From Chroicocephalus ridibundus (taxonomy: Eukaryota; Chordata; Aves; Charadriiformes; Laridae), in contig NC_086289.1 of the NCBI RefSeq assembly GCF_963924245.1, forward strand, positions 16,041,835 to 16,105,834: a stretch of DNA of 64,000 nucleotides, written 5' to 3'. The translations under genes and the position numbers were made by a program. The notes below the pieces were generated by a model. It was not told where the DNA came from and made no database searches. It saw only the letters and a list, made by a program, of their open reading frames with translations. Of this stretch, positions 40,801 through 49,694 are shown piece after piece; the first letter of the stretch is position 1; each line of letters starts with the position of its first letter.

Positions 40801-41018
40801 CCGGCCATGAGGAGCTGGCCAAGTCCCCGAAGCAGAAGCCCCTGGGGGAGTCCTCCACGCGGTCGCAGAAGATGGTCACCAAGAAGCCCAGCGGTGGGAA
40901 GACCCTGACGAGGTCCATGAAGAAGATGCAGGAGAGCAGCGGGTCACAGGGCAAGAGGAAGCTGAGGGCAAAAGTGGACTGTTCGCACAGCAAACGCTCG
41001 CGACTGGACCCGAAATAG
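1704..41018 (+). CDS. LCOR: LCOR gene, coding span in window (both isoforms)
   Basis: LCOR, ligand-dependent nuclear receptor corepressor, acts in the nucleus. The coding parts seen are 1704-1836, 6344-6631 and 9527-9620. These are followed either by 12426-13395 (short isoform, 433 residues from the ATG at 6394, the length I recall for human LCOR) or by 36524-41018 (long isoform, PALI1, about 1608 residues). All junctions have GT-AG ends and continuous phase: the codons split at the junctions read Asp, Asp, and Gly for either terminal exon. The shared N-terminus carries the LSKLL nuclear-receptor box and two CtBP-type motifs. The short tail has an HTH-psq DNA-binding domain; the long tail is the PRC2-interacting part formerly named C10orf12. 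The paralogue LCORL was considered, but the sequence follows LCOR and the SLIT1 neighbour supports it. The upstream exons are outside the window. Confidence 0.93.
1837..6343 (+). other. LCOR: LCOR intron
   Basis: This is an AT-rich intron of about 4.5 kb with donor GTTGGT and acceptor ATTTACAG. I find only homopolymer runs and no further exon, RNA gene or recognisable mobile element. Confidence 0.8.
6344..6631 (+). CDS. LCOR: LCOR coding exon with start methionine, NR box and first CtBP motif
   Basis: This 288-bp exon lies between acceptor TTTACAG and donor GTAGGA. The ATG at 6394 opens MQRMIRQFAAEY, the usual LCOR N-terminus. Counting from it, LSKLL at residues 53-57 is the LxxLL nuclear-receptor box that binds agonist-bound receptors. 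PLDLTVR at 64-70 is a CtBP-binding motif. Both sit at the same residue numbers I recall for human LCOR. The 17 codons before the methionine (DSPRVSDPNIPLVAREI) are also open and continue the frame of the previous exon. The exon ends with one base of an aspartate codon. It is shared by both isoforms. Confidence 0.95.
6632..9526 (+). other. LCOR: LCOR intron
   Basis: This is a 2.9-kb AT-rich intron from donor GTAGGA to acceptor TCTACAG. A somewhat more GC-balanced patch lies at about 8160-8350. No exon, repeat family or RNA gene is recognisable. Confidence 0.8.
9527..9620 (+). CDS. LCOR: LCOR coding exon with second CtBP motif; branch point of isoforms
   Basis: The 94-bp exon lies between CTCTACAG and GTAAGAG. 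It encodes GVLDLSTKKSPCAG and onward to STPGN, and ends with two bases of a glycine codon. VLDLSTK (residues 82-88 from the usual Met) is the second CtBP-type motif. This is the last exon common to both isoforms. Its phase-2 end fits the acceptor at 12426 (glycine then RPGRPSQ) and also the acceptor at 36524 (glycine then EDAAET). That dual fit is the direct sequence evidence for the alternative 3' exons. Confidence 0.95.
10558..10578 (+). repeat. Short CCA trinucleotide repeat
   Basis: About six CCA units lie in the LCOR intron. Confidence 0.8.
12242..12312 (+). repeat. A-rich tract
   Basis: Long A runs are broken by TAAA and TAAAA units, about 115 bp upstream of the short-isoform terminal exon. 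It is simple sequence; no transposon body is attached that I can recognise. Confidence 0.8.
12426..13395 (+). CDS. LCOR: LCOR short-isoform terminal coding exon with HTH-psq domain
   Basis: The exon begins after CCAATTAG, its first base completing a glycine codon, and runs for 322 codons to TAG at 13393-13395. It brings the short isoform to 433 residues. The basic stretch PRKKRGRYRQ begins near residue 339. It leads into the helix-turn-helix of the Pipsqueak type at about 340-392, containing SEILEEAISVVMSGK and STLEYKVKERLG, which binds DNA. A second basic cluster (KNPPKKKMKLMR) may act as a nuclear localisation signal. The sequence is extremely close to the human protein as I remember it. 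The exon is followed directly by a very long 3'UTR and is skipped in the long isoform. Confidence 0.96.
14091..14111 (+). promoter_or_regulatory. Potential G-quadruplex in LCOR 3'UTR
   Basis: Four runs of three or four G are separated by single A residues in an otherwise AT-rich 3'UTR, on the transcribed strand. This meets the usual pattern for a stable short-loop G-quadruplex. Confidence 0.6.
15788..15795 (+). promoter_or_regulatory. Pumilio-type site (TGTAAATA)
   Basis: This is an exact match to the UGUANAUA consensus in the short-isoform 3'UTR. Function is inferred from the motif only. Confidence 0.4.
19658..19665 (+). promoter_or_regulatory. Pumilio-type site (TGTATATA)
   Basis: This is a second exact UGUANAUA match in the short-isoform 3'UTR. 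Function is inferred from the motif only. Confidence 0.4.
20735..20790 (+). repeat. AT-rich imperfect TATA repeat
   Basis: Tandem TAT/ATA units form a nearly self-complementary AT block inside the short-isoform 3'UTR. Confidence 0.7.
21998..22003 (+). terminator. LCOR: Poly(A) signal of LCOR short isoform
   Basis: The canonical AATAAA is followed within 30 bp by a T/G-rich stretch (TTTTGTTGTG). It marks the end of the AT-rich 3'UTR and coincides with the compositional change of the region, so it is the best candidate for the distal cleavage site of the short mRNA. Confidence 0.75.
26504..26550 (+). repeat. 14-bp perfect hairpin with 6-nt loop
   Basis: The arms at 26511-26524 and 26531-26544 are exact reverse complements (arm 5' part TGCCTTTACTTTTG) with loop TTAGAG. 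Allowing one bulged base, six more pairs including G-U extend the stem to 26504-26550. No gene is nearby within the intron. It could be a tiny MITE remnant or a short structured RNA; nothing in the sequence decides this. Confidence 0.7.
32534..32559 (+). repeat. 10-bp perfect inverted repeat
   Basis: CTGGGTACCC and its reverse complement flank the 6-base spacer CATAAC. It is a short cruciform-capable element in the LCOR intron; function is unknown. Confidence 0.7.
34290..34370 (+). promoter_or_regulatory. Candidate cryptic promoter / first exon
   Basis: A CpG-rich stretch contains TATAAA (34307-34312). The ATG at 34333 has a strong Kozak context (A at -3, G at +4) and is embedded in AAGATGGCTGC, a YY1-type motif. 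Twelve codons (MAATLRSWALRA) follow, then a consensus donor CAG/GTAAG at 34369/34370. The peptide resembles the start of a mitochondrial targeting sequence. Against it, the TATA box is only about 20 bp from the ATG. Also, the exon's phase does not fit the next known acceptor at 36524. It may be an alternative promoter for the long exon, an unknown small gene, or chance. Confidence 0.3.
36524..41018 (+). CDS. LCOR: LCOR long-isoform terminal exon (PALI1 / former C10orf12)
   Basis: The exon starts after TCTCTCTAG with the last base of a glycine codon, continues EDAAETIAIDSNNQ, and runs 1497 codons to TAG at 41016-41018. Joined to the shared 111 residues it gives about 1608 residues, slightly longer than the human isoform as I recall it. 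The product is PALI1, an accessory subunit of PRC2 that promotes H3K27 methylation. Conserved-looking blocks are SPLEKFMVRLCTHHQKQF at the start, a block around GLRINDYDNQCDVV to GYYFNGECCELP at about residues 458-508, and a C-terminal block from KLSDICQWFLETT to RILRKYSNLRGKLRAQ. TARKST (37665-37682) copies histone H3 residues 6-11. Two lysines 22 residues apart (codons 39966 and 40032, the second in LKKFAATTP) fit the methylated pair known in human PALI1. The tail is very lysine/arginine-rich. The middle is low-complexity and probably disordered. GC content is far higher than in the upstream exons. Confidence 0.95.
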
Positions 41019-44000
41019 CGAAGAACCGGTAGCCGTGTACAAAACTGATGTATAGTAGTAACCCTTTACCATGCATTAACTAAAGCTGCTTTTATAAGCT
41101 GTAGCAAGCCTTTAAAAATCCGCAGTTAAAGGATAACGCCCGTGATTTTAGGCATCAGCAGATGTGTCTCGGACAGAGAAGAGGTCGGCCTGTCTGGCTC
41201 TGCTGCTCAGAAGGAAGTTCCTGCAGTTTGAACGTTCCTTGGGTTTTTTTTTTAAAACTTGGAACCAGGCAGTTTTAGTTAAAAGTACAGTGCCTTATTT
41301 ATCACTTTTAAAAAATAAAAATAAGAAGCTCGTCTGTGTGATTTGGAGGCTTGCGTTTTATACTTGAGGCACAAGCACTTGTACTGTAGCAGAAAGAAAA
41401 CCACCTTCGTGCACATGAAGTAGCTTTCGGCAGCCTTTGGGTGCACGCAAACATTTCCCTTTCCTTCAGAGTCCTCCTTCTGTCTGTCTTCTTAGTGGCA
41501 TTTAAAGCAAAACCAAAACCATTTCCCGTCAGTGAGGGAGAGAAAGGCGAATCTGTCCTTCGTCGGTTTGTTTGTAGCAGCTGCTGGTGTCCCATACTGT
41601 TACCTGTGTGAAAGTATTAATTAGCTACTGGTGTGTGTACTGCTGATGGCTGCCTCGCTCCCCCATTGCACAGCCCGTGGGGTAGGGAGGTCCTGCTCAG
41701 GAGGAGGAGGAGGAGATGCTGTAGGTACCAGGCTGCCGCATCCACCGCTGCCGGGCGGGCGTGCTGGGCTGTATCCATCTTTATTTCTTGCTGGCTTCAG
41801 GGATGAATGGGTCCTGCTGTGCCCTGCTTTCGGACAGGCCTCCTTCTCCCATTTTGCTGCCCTCGTGGTGATTTCTGTGGTCTCTGATGGCAAAGCAGTT
41901 TCCGCAGCGCTTCGCTGGAGGTTGAATCTCTCCCTTTTTGGGGGCTGGAGCTCCTTGTGGTGTTGGTGCTCTGCAGAAGGGGAGCCCTGGCCCTCGCCCC
42001 GTGCTCTCTTGTGCACGTCTTGCCTAGCACCCTGCTTAGCCAGGATTTGCAGTTGGAATAGGGTTGGGATAAGGGACTGACTTAAGTTTATTTTTTACGG
42101 TGATTTGCATTTCATCCTTTTTACTAGCAAGGTGCGGCTGGGTTTGTCCTTGCTCGTGGCTGGTGCTGTGGCGTCTGAAGGCGGCCAAGCCTCTGCCCTG
42201 TCGTGCGCGACACCTTTGCAGGGCTCCTCTGCAAGCCCCTGCAGCAGGTTTAAAAGCCGGCTGGGGGTCTGCAGTGGCAGACCAGGGTCACGGTGCCTGG
42301 CGCCACTGAGAAAAGCCTGCTAGGAGCGCATGGAGCGCGTGGCTGTGCTGGCTGTCCCGGGCAGGGATGCTCAGCGGCTGAGAAGGGACACTGCGGTCAG
42401 GGAAAGGACCCTGCCCAGCCGTTGCATCTCCATGGCTTCGCTTTGGCATTGCTGCACAAAACCCATTTGCATGAATCCCGATGCAAGCCCGCTCCCGTGC
42501 AGAAAGCAGCAATGCCTGAGAGGGCACCGCGCGGGCTCTGGGGTGGCCCAACCATTAACAGCCTCTTGTCGGTCCTTGCTCAGCTCCTCGTCCCTGCTCG
42601 AGTCTCCGGGGCAGGCCATGCGTCCAAAAGATGCCTTCCCTGGGGGCAGAGGCTTGAGAGGGCTCGGCTGCAATGGGGAATTGCTTTTCACAGTTGGCAT
42701 TGAACCCCAGATCCCAAAGCCTGTGGGGCTGGAGGTGGAAAGCGGATAATCATCTTTAAATCTCTCATTTTACCCATTTAGAGGATGAAACAAGGTGTTC
42801 GAGATTCGCACGCCCTTCGCAGAGCACCTCTGTCTCTCTCGCAGGCATTCCCTTCCCCCAGCACTGACGCACATGAGGCTGCGGCACATTTTTCTCTTAC
42901 TATGAAATGGCTGATTTAAAAAAAAAAAAATCCTTTACCTTTCCTTTGACTCATGCTAGAATAAGTTAACTCTCTGAACAGCTAGGAAGTGATTAAATCT
43001 ATCCTGTCAGTCCCTGTACAGATTAATATGAAGTTATCTATTACTTTAATTTTTACTGCATGCATTAAATATGTCAAACATTCCATCAGAAAAGATTTAA
43101 AAGCGTTTCAGGAGAGGTGTGAGGCAGGAGGGCACTGATGGCAGTTAAATGACTGATCTGTACCTTTCCTACAGGTTGTCTTTCCCTCTTGTTTCTCCAT
43201 CCGTACTTAGGGTCCTCCTCTAACCTCTGGCTGCGGCAGCCTCTCCGCGGGCACGGGGGGCTCGGGATTTCCCCTCCATCCCCTGGGCCGGGTGTGTGTG
43301 TGAGCATCCCTCTTACCTCTGCTCCTCACCCCGCTCCCCTGCAGCAAACCCCCCCCCCTTTCCCCATCTTTCCCCATCACTCCTGAAGCACCTGTGCCGG
43401 GCTGTGTGTGCGGAGCCACGCCGGGCACCGCGCGCCGAGCAATCCTTGGGGCTTTCTCTCTCTCTTCCTCTCTCATTTTTAGGTGCTGGTAAATGCAGGC
43501 TGCTCTGATCTCCATCTTCTAGGAGTGAGATTAAGATAGAAACCTTGACGAAGCAACTGGAGATGGGGGTGCTCCTGCTCCAGCCTCCCGGCTGCCTTCC
43601 TGCGCCCGGGGACTCCACGAGCACCAGTTGGCTGGAGCTTGGCAAGGGCAGGAGAGGTCAGGCATCACACCGGTGTGGGACTGGTGCGGGAGCGAAGCAG
43701 TGTTCGGGTATCTGTCCCAGTTTGGTGCGTGCTGGGTGTCTTAGGTGGTGGTGGGATCAGCACGTCGAGCTTTCCAGCAGTGTCCCTGCCAGGCATCGAC
43801 TCCGGAGAGGAATGGCTGGGACCCATCACGGGGGGAAATCGGAGATGCTAAAAGGAAAACCATATTCCTCCCCCCCCTTTGAACTTCCAGTCTCGGTCTG
43901 TAGTCTTCTGTCATACTCCTGTGTTTCGCCTTCGTTGGATGGAGATTTCCTATGCCGAAGGCAGGCAGTCGCAGGGCTCCGGGAGGGAACGAGGTGGCCT

Positions 44001-45362
44001 TGGCCATGCTGGGCAGTGCGCAGGCAATGTGTCCTGAGGCCCAAAGCACCTGCACCTTGTCCTGAGCTCCTTTGTCTTCAGCTCTGTCCCTCCCTGGGGG
44101 ATGCCAGGGGCCTTCAGCAAGCCCGGGCTTTCCCACGTCAGATCCAGCACGTCCTGTGCAAAAAGCAACACTCACAAAATCTGTGCAAAGATCCTACTGA
44201 CGTTTAACAGGAGCTGGGCTGTGCCTTGTAGCTGTAAACCTGAATTTCTGCTCCCTTTAATGAGGAAAGACAGAAGGTGTGTTTTGTGTCAGGATGGGGC
44301 TGAAGCGAGGGTTCTGAGCTGGCGTGTGGATTGTTATTCTTGTCTACAGAAAGTGCGTGAGGAGAAAGCAAATAATTCTGAGGCTTTTTTCCAAAGAAAG
44401 CCATTTTTAAATACAATTGCCCCAGCCTGCTGTCTGGGACCAACCCAGGCCAGGCGTGTGCTCCGTGTCCCTTGTGGGTGCCTGGCTCGGGCGGCAGACA
44501 GCAGAGCGGCACCTTGGGCATCTGCAGGGACCAGGGAGTTTCGCAGGAGGTGCCGAACCGGGCTGTCCCGGGGGATGTGAGATGGTCGGGGGTCTTTTCA
44601 GTGGGGCCCCCCCGCCCCGGCTTCCTGCTCCACTGCCCTCGGGTCGGTCCCTGGTGTTGCAGCCTCTGTAGGACTCCCTCCGTCTGGGCATGTAAACCCT
44701 GCCCAGAGCTGCTCTGCTCTCTGACTTTCCTCCCAACAACTCCCCCTTGTTTAAAAATCACCATTTTTAAGGAAATCTGGAGTGATTCTCCTCTACATGG
44801 TGCTGTGAGTGAGGAGCCGGCGGGAGCGTTTCCTCCCGCGGCTGTTGTGCTGGCCGGTGGGTTTACCTCAGGCAGGTGGTTTTTAACGAGCAGGCTTGTT
44901 TGCCAAGGGATGGGCAGGGTGAAGCCATCGCCAGTGGCTGAGTTATTGCAGCAAGCGCTTGGGGCATGACCTCCGCAGCCCACCTCGAGGTAGGAATATT
45001 GGCGCTTTAGTAACAGGTCCTCCGAATTTCACATTGTTTGGGTTACCCCGGGGGAGGGTGCCGCAGGGGTGAGGTAGACCAGGGGTGGTCATCATCCCTA
45101 GAAAAGCATTAAGGCTTGGTGCTCTGAGGAAACCCCCAGCTCCTTGCCAGGCTCCTTTCCGTGCTGTCCCTGCTCCAGGAGACGCCACCTTTGGCCCCTC
45201 CGCCTCTCCGGTGTCCATTCTCCGCTTGGCACCAGTGGTAGCTGCCAGGTCTTGCAGACTACAAGACCTGCTTTTAATGTGCTTCACGCTTGCTTTTGTG
45301 AGCGCTTTATTTTGGGGCAGGAAGGAGGAGTGCTGTAATTTGCTAGAAAATTAAATTTCAGT

Positions 45363-45382
45363 TTAATTTGCTAGCAAATTAA
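45363..45382. repeat. 20-bp perfect palindrome
   Basis: TTAATTTGCTAGCAAATTAA reads the same on both strands. A partial copy (AATTTGCTAG) lies about 20 bp upstream at 45338-45347. It carries paired TAATT cores of the type bound by homeodomain proteins, set in GC-rich surroundings. Confidence 0.75.
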
Positions 45383-47852
45383 GGGGTCTGGATGTGGGGT
45401 GACTGCCTGGCAGGGTGGCATTGCCCGGGTAGCTCCATTTTCTGTATCAGGTGCTCAGATGTTTGAATTTTTACTCTTTTTCTTTTTTCCCCCTGTCAGT
45501 CCTCGTGTTGCATTGCTGTCACCCCACTTTTTACTTCCCAATTTCCTCTCTCCACGCAGCCACGCTTCAGCTAGAACAGTGCAGAAAGGACACAAGCATG
45601 AGTAGAGGCGATGCCATATGTATGACCTGCTGCTCTTTGCGAGTGACTTGGGGCAGGCACTACTCATTTCTCTTCGTTCTGCAGCGCGGCAGCGGCGAGG
45701 TGTGCTGCTGGGGCACGGCCCCTGCCTGCTTCCAATAAACGCAGCTTCCACGCAACGCGAGGGACGCACAGGGAGCTGCCGACGATCTTCATGAATGGCA
45801 GGAAATAAGCAAGGCGATTTATTGCCCTGCTCCACTCGGGCATGGAGTGCGTTTCGGTTGGCGGCGGTGCAGAGCTGCCCACTGGCACTACCACAGTGCC
45901 ATCCTCAGCTCCGCAGCCTCATTGCGTTCCTCCTCCTCCTCCTCCGGGCCACCCTGCAGCTCCCAGCTCCGCGTCCTCAGCTCCGGATTTCGGCACAAGT
46001 GCTGTGTCCCACAAAACAGACCTCTTTCGGTTACTTTGGCTTTCCTTGCTGGCCACTTTCTCATCCTACTCTTGAAACTAGTCGCCACCCCAGCTTCCCG
46101 GTCCGTGTACCAGGAGCAGCGTCTTCTTAGCTCTGCGCCTCCACAGCTGTCCTTACTGTCCCTTTGCTGCCAGCCCCCCTCTTTCATTTGCATGGTTACC
46201 TTGTCATCGGCAGCTCTGGGTCTTCACCCTTCCTGTGGTCAGGAGCCATCCATCTTCCCTGACCTCCAGGAGGGGCCGGGTTTGCCAAGCTCAGAGTCAA
46301 AATGTACCTGTCGGGGGGTCCGAGGGCTGCAGGAAGAGCAGTTTGAGCCCAGGGTGGCTCCTTCTCTCTGTAGCTGTTGGGTTCTTGTCTCGCCATTCGA
46401 GCCCTGGAATGGGTTTCCCAGCTGACAGGGGGCGTGCAGCGTATCCAAGGTGTGCTTGTGTTTGTATTCATCGCTAGTTCATCACTGATGAGGTCCTTCT
46501 TGCTCGTGTTTGCTGTGTGCTGTGGTGTTTGTGTTCGACTGCCAACACGTCAGTGAGACGCCTTTGCAGCAAACCTTCTTCAAAGATCTGGCTAGCCAGC
46601 GTTGATGCTTCCAGCAAACTTTCCGCCGCGTTGCTGGTCATCTTCCATGAGCCGGGAGAGTGGGATGAACTCGATCCCGCTGCTCTCCGTGTCCCCATCC
46701 CTCCTGGGCCGGGGGGAGCTGTGTGGCACTGGACCGAGCCGGGTGGCAGAGGCTGCCTGAGCCGCTTTTTGCCGGTGTGTGGGTGTGCGAAGCCGCAGCC
46801 CAGCTCGTGTCCCAGCCACTCGCATGGCACCTCTGGAAATGCCAGCCTTTACGAAAGCTCTGCCAGCCCTTACTAACCTCCTGGGAAATAGAGATGCAGT
46901 CTCAGAAGGACACGGATGAGCTGCTGCCCTGCTTTTAAGACTTGCTGATGGACACTTTCTCTCTCCAGCTTGTATTCTTTCAGCCTCACTACTGCATTCC
47001 CAGTTGAAGGCGACTGGGAAAGCTGCGATTCCCAGCCTCCCATAGGCATGGGCAGGGAGGTGGGAGCTGCCGTCTGGCTCGAGCTCCCGCCTTTCCACCA
47101 CCGGTGGTCGTGCCGTGGGAAGAGGGCTGAGCCGCAGCCAAGGCGTCCTTGGGTCCATGTCCTGGGGCTGTACGCCCGGCCGGCAGCGAGGCGGGGGTAG
47201 GCTCCCCCCTGCCCGGGAACGCCACTGCAGCTTTTCCTGTAGCCATAGGTTTTTGGAGCAAACCACGAGGCTACGATGTCCCCGCATCGCGCGCGTCCCC
47301 ATCCCCCCCCCTCCCCACCCTCCCCATGTGTCGTAGCGTCCGTTCGGCCCATCCTTTAGCTTGGTGGTTGTGAAATGAATCCATCTGTTCTAAGATGTTC
47401 TCAGGAGTTCTTGTTTGTATTAAGCTCACCCCTAGGCTTAGCAGGAATTGCGGTCCCCGTCCTTCCTCCTCCCCTCCCCATGGACAAGCCCTCTCTTTCA
47501 CGAGCACTTCCACCCCCTCCCTAAAGGGCGGCAGTGGGGGGCAGCTGGTGGCTTCGATTCAGGGCACGTTGGCAGCTTGGGGGCAGCCGGAGGAGCTGGG
47601 ATGCAGCCGGCCGGCGTTGGCGACGTGGGTCCAGAGGCCAGGCGGTCCCTCGGGCTGCGTTGCTAGCCAATGTTTTCTAAGTCTGTTTGTAAGAGTACCT
47701 AATTTTAAAATGAAATGTGAATATATATTATGTGTAGGTGCCATGTAAGATAGTGTTGTGCTAGGCGGCAGGATGCTAACGTACTTTTTAAGCTTTTTTT
47801 GGGGGGCAGGAAAAAGCATTTTTCTCTCACTTCATGCTCACAGATCTAATAT

Positions 47853-47860
47853 TGTAAATA
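47853..47860 (+). promoter_or_regulatory. Pumilio-type site (TGTAAATA)
   Basis: This is an exact UGUANAUA match within an AT-rich island of the presumptive long-isoform 3'UTR. Confidence 0.4.
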
Positions 47861-47984
47861 GTGTTTGTTTTTTTTTTTAAATATTTATTTCATGGGCTTT
47901 CCACAGGTTCTTGTTCTGACTGGTGTGTCGGTTGGTGGGGCTGTATCGCCCAGTGTGCCGCAACCAAAGGGCTGGCTATTGCGT

Positions 47985-48058
47985 GGGGGGACAGGGCGGG
48001 ATGGGAGGGGGCGGGATGGGGTGGGATGGGGAGGGTGGTGGTGGTGTTTGGTTTGGGG
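47985..48058 (+). repeat. G-rich GGGATGGG repeat, potential G-quadruplex cluster
   Basis: A run of GGG to GGGGGG tracts with one- to three-base spacers, built on GGGATGGG-like units, lies on the LCOR sense strand. More G tracts follow at about 48158-48220. Confidence 0.6.
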
Positions 48059-48659
48059 TTTTTTTTAATGTCACTTCAAAGTTGAAGCATTAACTCTTTC
48101 TCTTCATCTCATTGTGATGATGTCAGACCTGGTCGATGGCCACAGTCCCTGGGTGTTGTGGGGGGGGCGGTGAGCTCCTGTGGCCAGCCGGGGTGGCCGT
48201 TCCCCGGGGCGGGGGGGGCGCTGCAAGCAATAAGATTTGTAGTAATAATGTCTGCTTCGATGGCAGGGGCTCTCGGGGCTCAGAGCCAGCTGGGAATAAC
48301 CCTGCTCCCAGCGGGAGCTCGCTCCGGCGTGGGGTGGCAGAGGGGAGTCTCTTGGCCTGGGAATGCCCAAGGAGGCGTCCCCAGGGATGCGGGAGGTGGG
48401 GGCTGCTGTCACCCCCAGGGAACCCCCCCCCAACAGTGGCCGGGGTAGGGTAGGTAGCTACCGATAATGAACTCCCGTGAGTGAATTCCTGCAGTGAGCA
48501 GCTGCCTTCGGGGCTCCTGCGCTCCCTGCGGGGACGGGTGACCCAAAGGAGCGCACCCCGTTAAGATCCCACTGCCAGCTCCAGAAGGTCGTTTGCTTGT
48601 TTGCTTGCCATTCTGCGATTTTTATTCTCCTTCTAGGGGGGGTTCAGGGTCATTTGGTT

Positions 48660-48955
48660 GTTTTTTCCTAAGTGTGTTTGGATTTTTTTTCTTCCTTTTT
48701 TTTTTTTTTTTTTAACCCCTTTTTGCCTGGAAGTGTTTGCTGGCTGTGCCCCCCCCACCCTGGCCATCTGTGTGGGGCAGCGTCAGCAAGACCATTGCTG
48801 CTTCTGCGGTGATGGGTCCCGACTTTGGAGGGTGGAGCGGGGAGTGCTGCCGGGTCCTGGCCCTGCAGGACCCCTCACCAGCCCCACGCTTCCTTCGCCC
48901 TTGGAACAGGTGTAAAAAAAAAAAAGAAAAAAGAAAGAAAAGGGAAAAAAAAAGG
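48660..48955 (+). repeat. Flanking T-rich and A-rich tracts
   Basis: A long T-rich tract at about 48671-48713 and an A-rich tract with GAAA units at 48914-48955 bracket GC-rich sequence. I see no retrotransposon body between them. Confidence 0.5.
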
Positions 48956-49368
48956 CAACGACAACCTAGTAAGTTTTTTCCTTAAGATGCTCAGCATTTA
49001 AATGTTATCTCCACCCTGATGGCAAATGTTTTTCCTTCATCTGTGCCTGCTTCCCTGGGAGAGTTTTGTTTCTCTGTTTGTTTCTATATGAATTTTAGAC
49101 ACTGAGCTGAAAAGTCCTCCTGTCCGGTACTGTATGTTTGAGCCTAAGCAATGTGAACTGTACAGACCAGCGGTGGGAAGTGGGAGCCGGTGACCGCAGC
49201 TGGGAGAGCCGTGGCTTGGGACGGCATTCCCGGTTGCTCCGGGGAGCGGGAAGTACCGCGTCGCGAGTTGGGAAAATGAACTGTCTGCTGTGAATTCTCG
49301 GTTGGAAATGTGGAGAGGGGTTTCCATTAGATAATGTTTACATACCTCACCTGACGAACCTTTGAAAG

Positions 49369-49376
49369 TGTATATA
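49369..49376 (+). promoter_or_regulatory. Pumilio-type site (TGTATATA)
   Basis: This is an exact UGUANAUA match 23 bp upstream of the AATAAA at 49399, a typical position near a 3' end. Confidence 0.45.
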
Positions 49377-49398
49377 TTAAAAAAAAAAAAAAAAAGAA

Positions 49399-49404
49399 AA
49401 TAAA
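49399..49404 (+). terminator. LCOR: Candidate poly(A) signal, LCOR long isoform
   Basis: AATAAA lies in an AT-rich island just after an A tract and a Pumilio-type site. It is a plausible 3' end of the long mRNA. Confidence 0.5.
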
Positions 49405-49675
49405 ATTATATTAAGTTGCTTTAAATCGATATGTATAGCTATAAGAGCTGGGTCATTTGAACTTTGACTATGTATCGACTCTCTAAATGTTGACATTTTG
49501 TGAACTCTGTGCTCCTGTCTTTTATTTCATCCTAGCCTATGGAAGAAGTTGTGTTCTTGTTCCAGGTAAAAGGTCCCTGACTCAGATCTGAACTCCTCAA
49601 GGATTCCCACCACCTTGTTTTCTTTTCTTCCTCCACTGTCAATATTCACCCTATGAGCTTTCTAAAGGTCCGTAT

Positions 49676-49681
49676 TTTATT
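49676..49681 (-). terminator. SLIT1: Candidate poly(A) signal, SLIT1
   Basis: TTTATT on the plus strand is AATAAA on the minus strand. A G/T-rich stretch (GGTGGTGGGA) follows downstream on that strand at about 49604-49613. It is the nearest canonical minus-strand signal I find beyond the SLIT1 stop codon and would give a 3'UTR of about 2.7 kb. Confidence 0.55.
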
Positions 49682-49688
49682 GCAGCTT

Positions 49689-49694
49689 ATTAAA
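49689..49694 (+). terminator. LCOR: Second candidate poly(A) signal, LCOR long isoform
   Basis: ATTAAA is followed by a GT-rich segment (GTTCGGTGTGG). It lies only 7 bp beyond the SLIT1 signal on the opposite strand. Confidence 0.4.

Larger units (their letters stand above)
41019..49694 (+). other. LCOR: Presumptive LCOR long-isoform 3'UTR
   Basis: No recognisable coding gene lies between the long-isoform stop and the SLIT1 side. The interval is GC-rich overall but is broken by AT-rich islands (41020-41370, 42740-43100, 47670-47900, 48060-48125, 48960-49560) that look like conserved 3'UTR patches. Poly(A) candidates are AATAAA near 41310, at 49399-49404, and ATTAAA at 49689-49694. Open frames up to 259 codons on both strands lack domains. 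Which poly(A) site is used cannot be told from sequence, so part of this interval could be intergenic. Confidence 0.5.
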
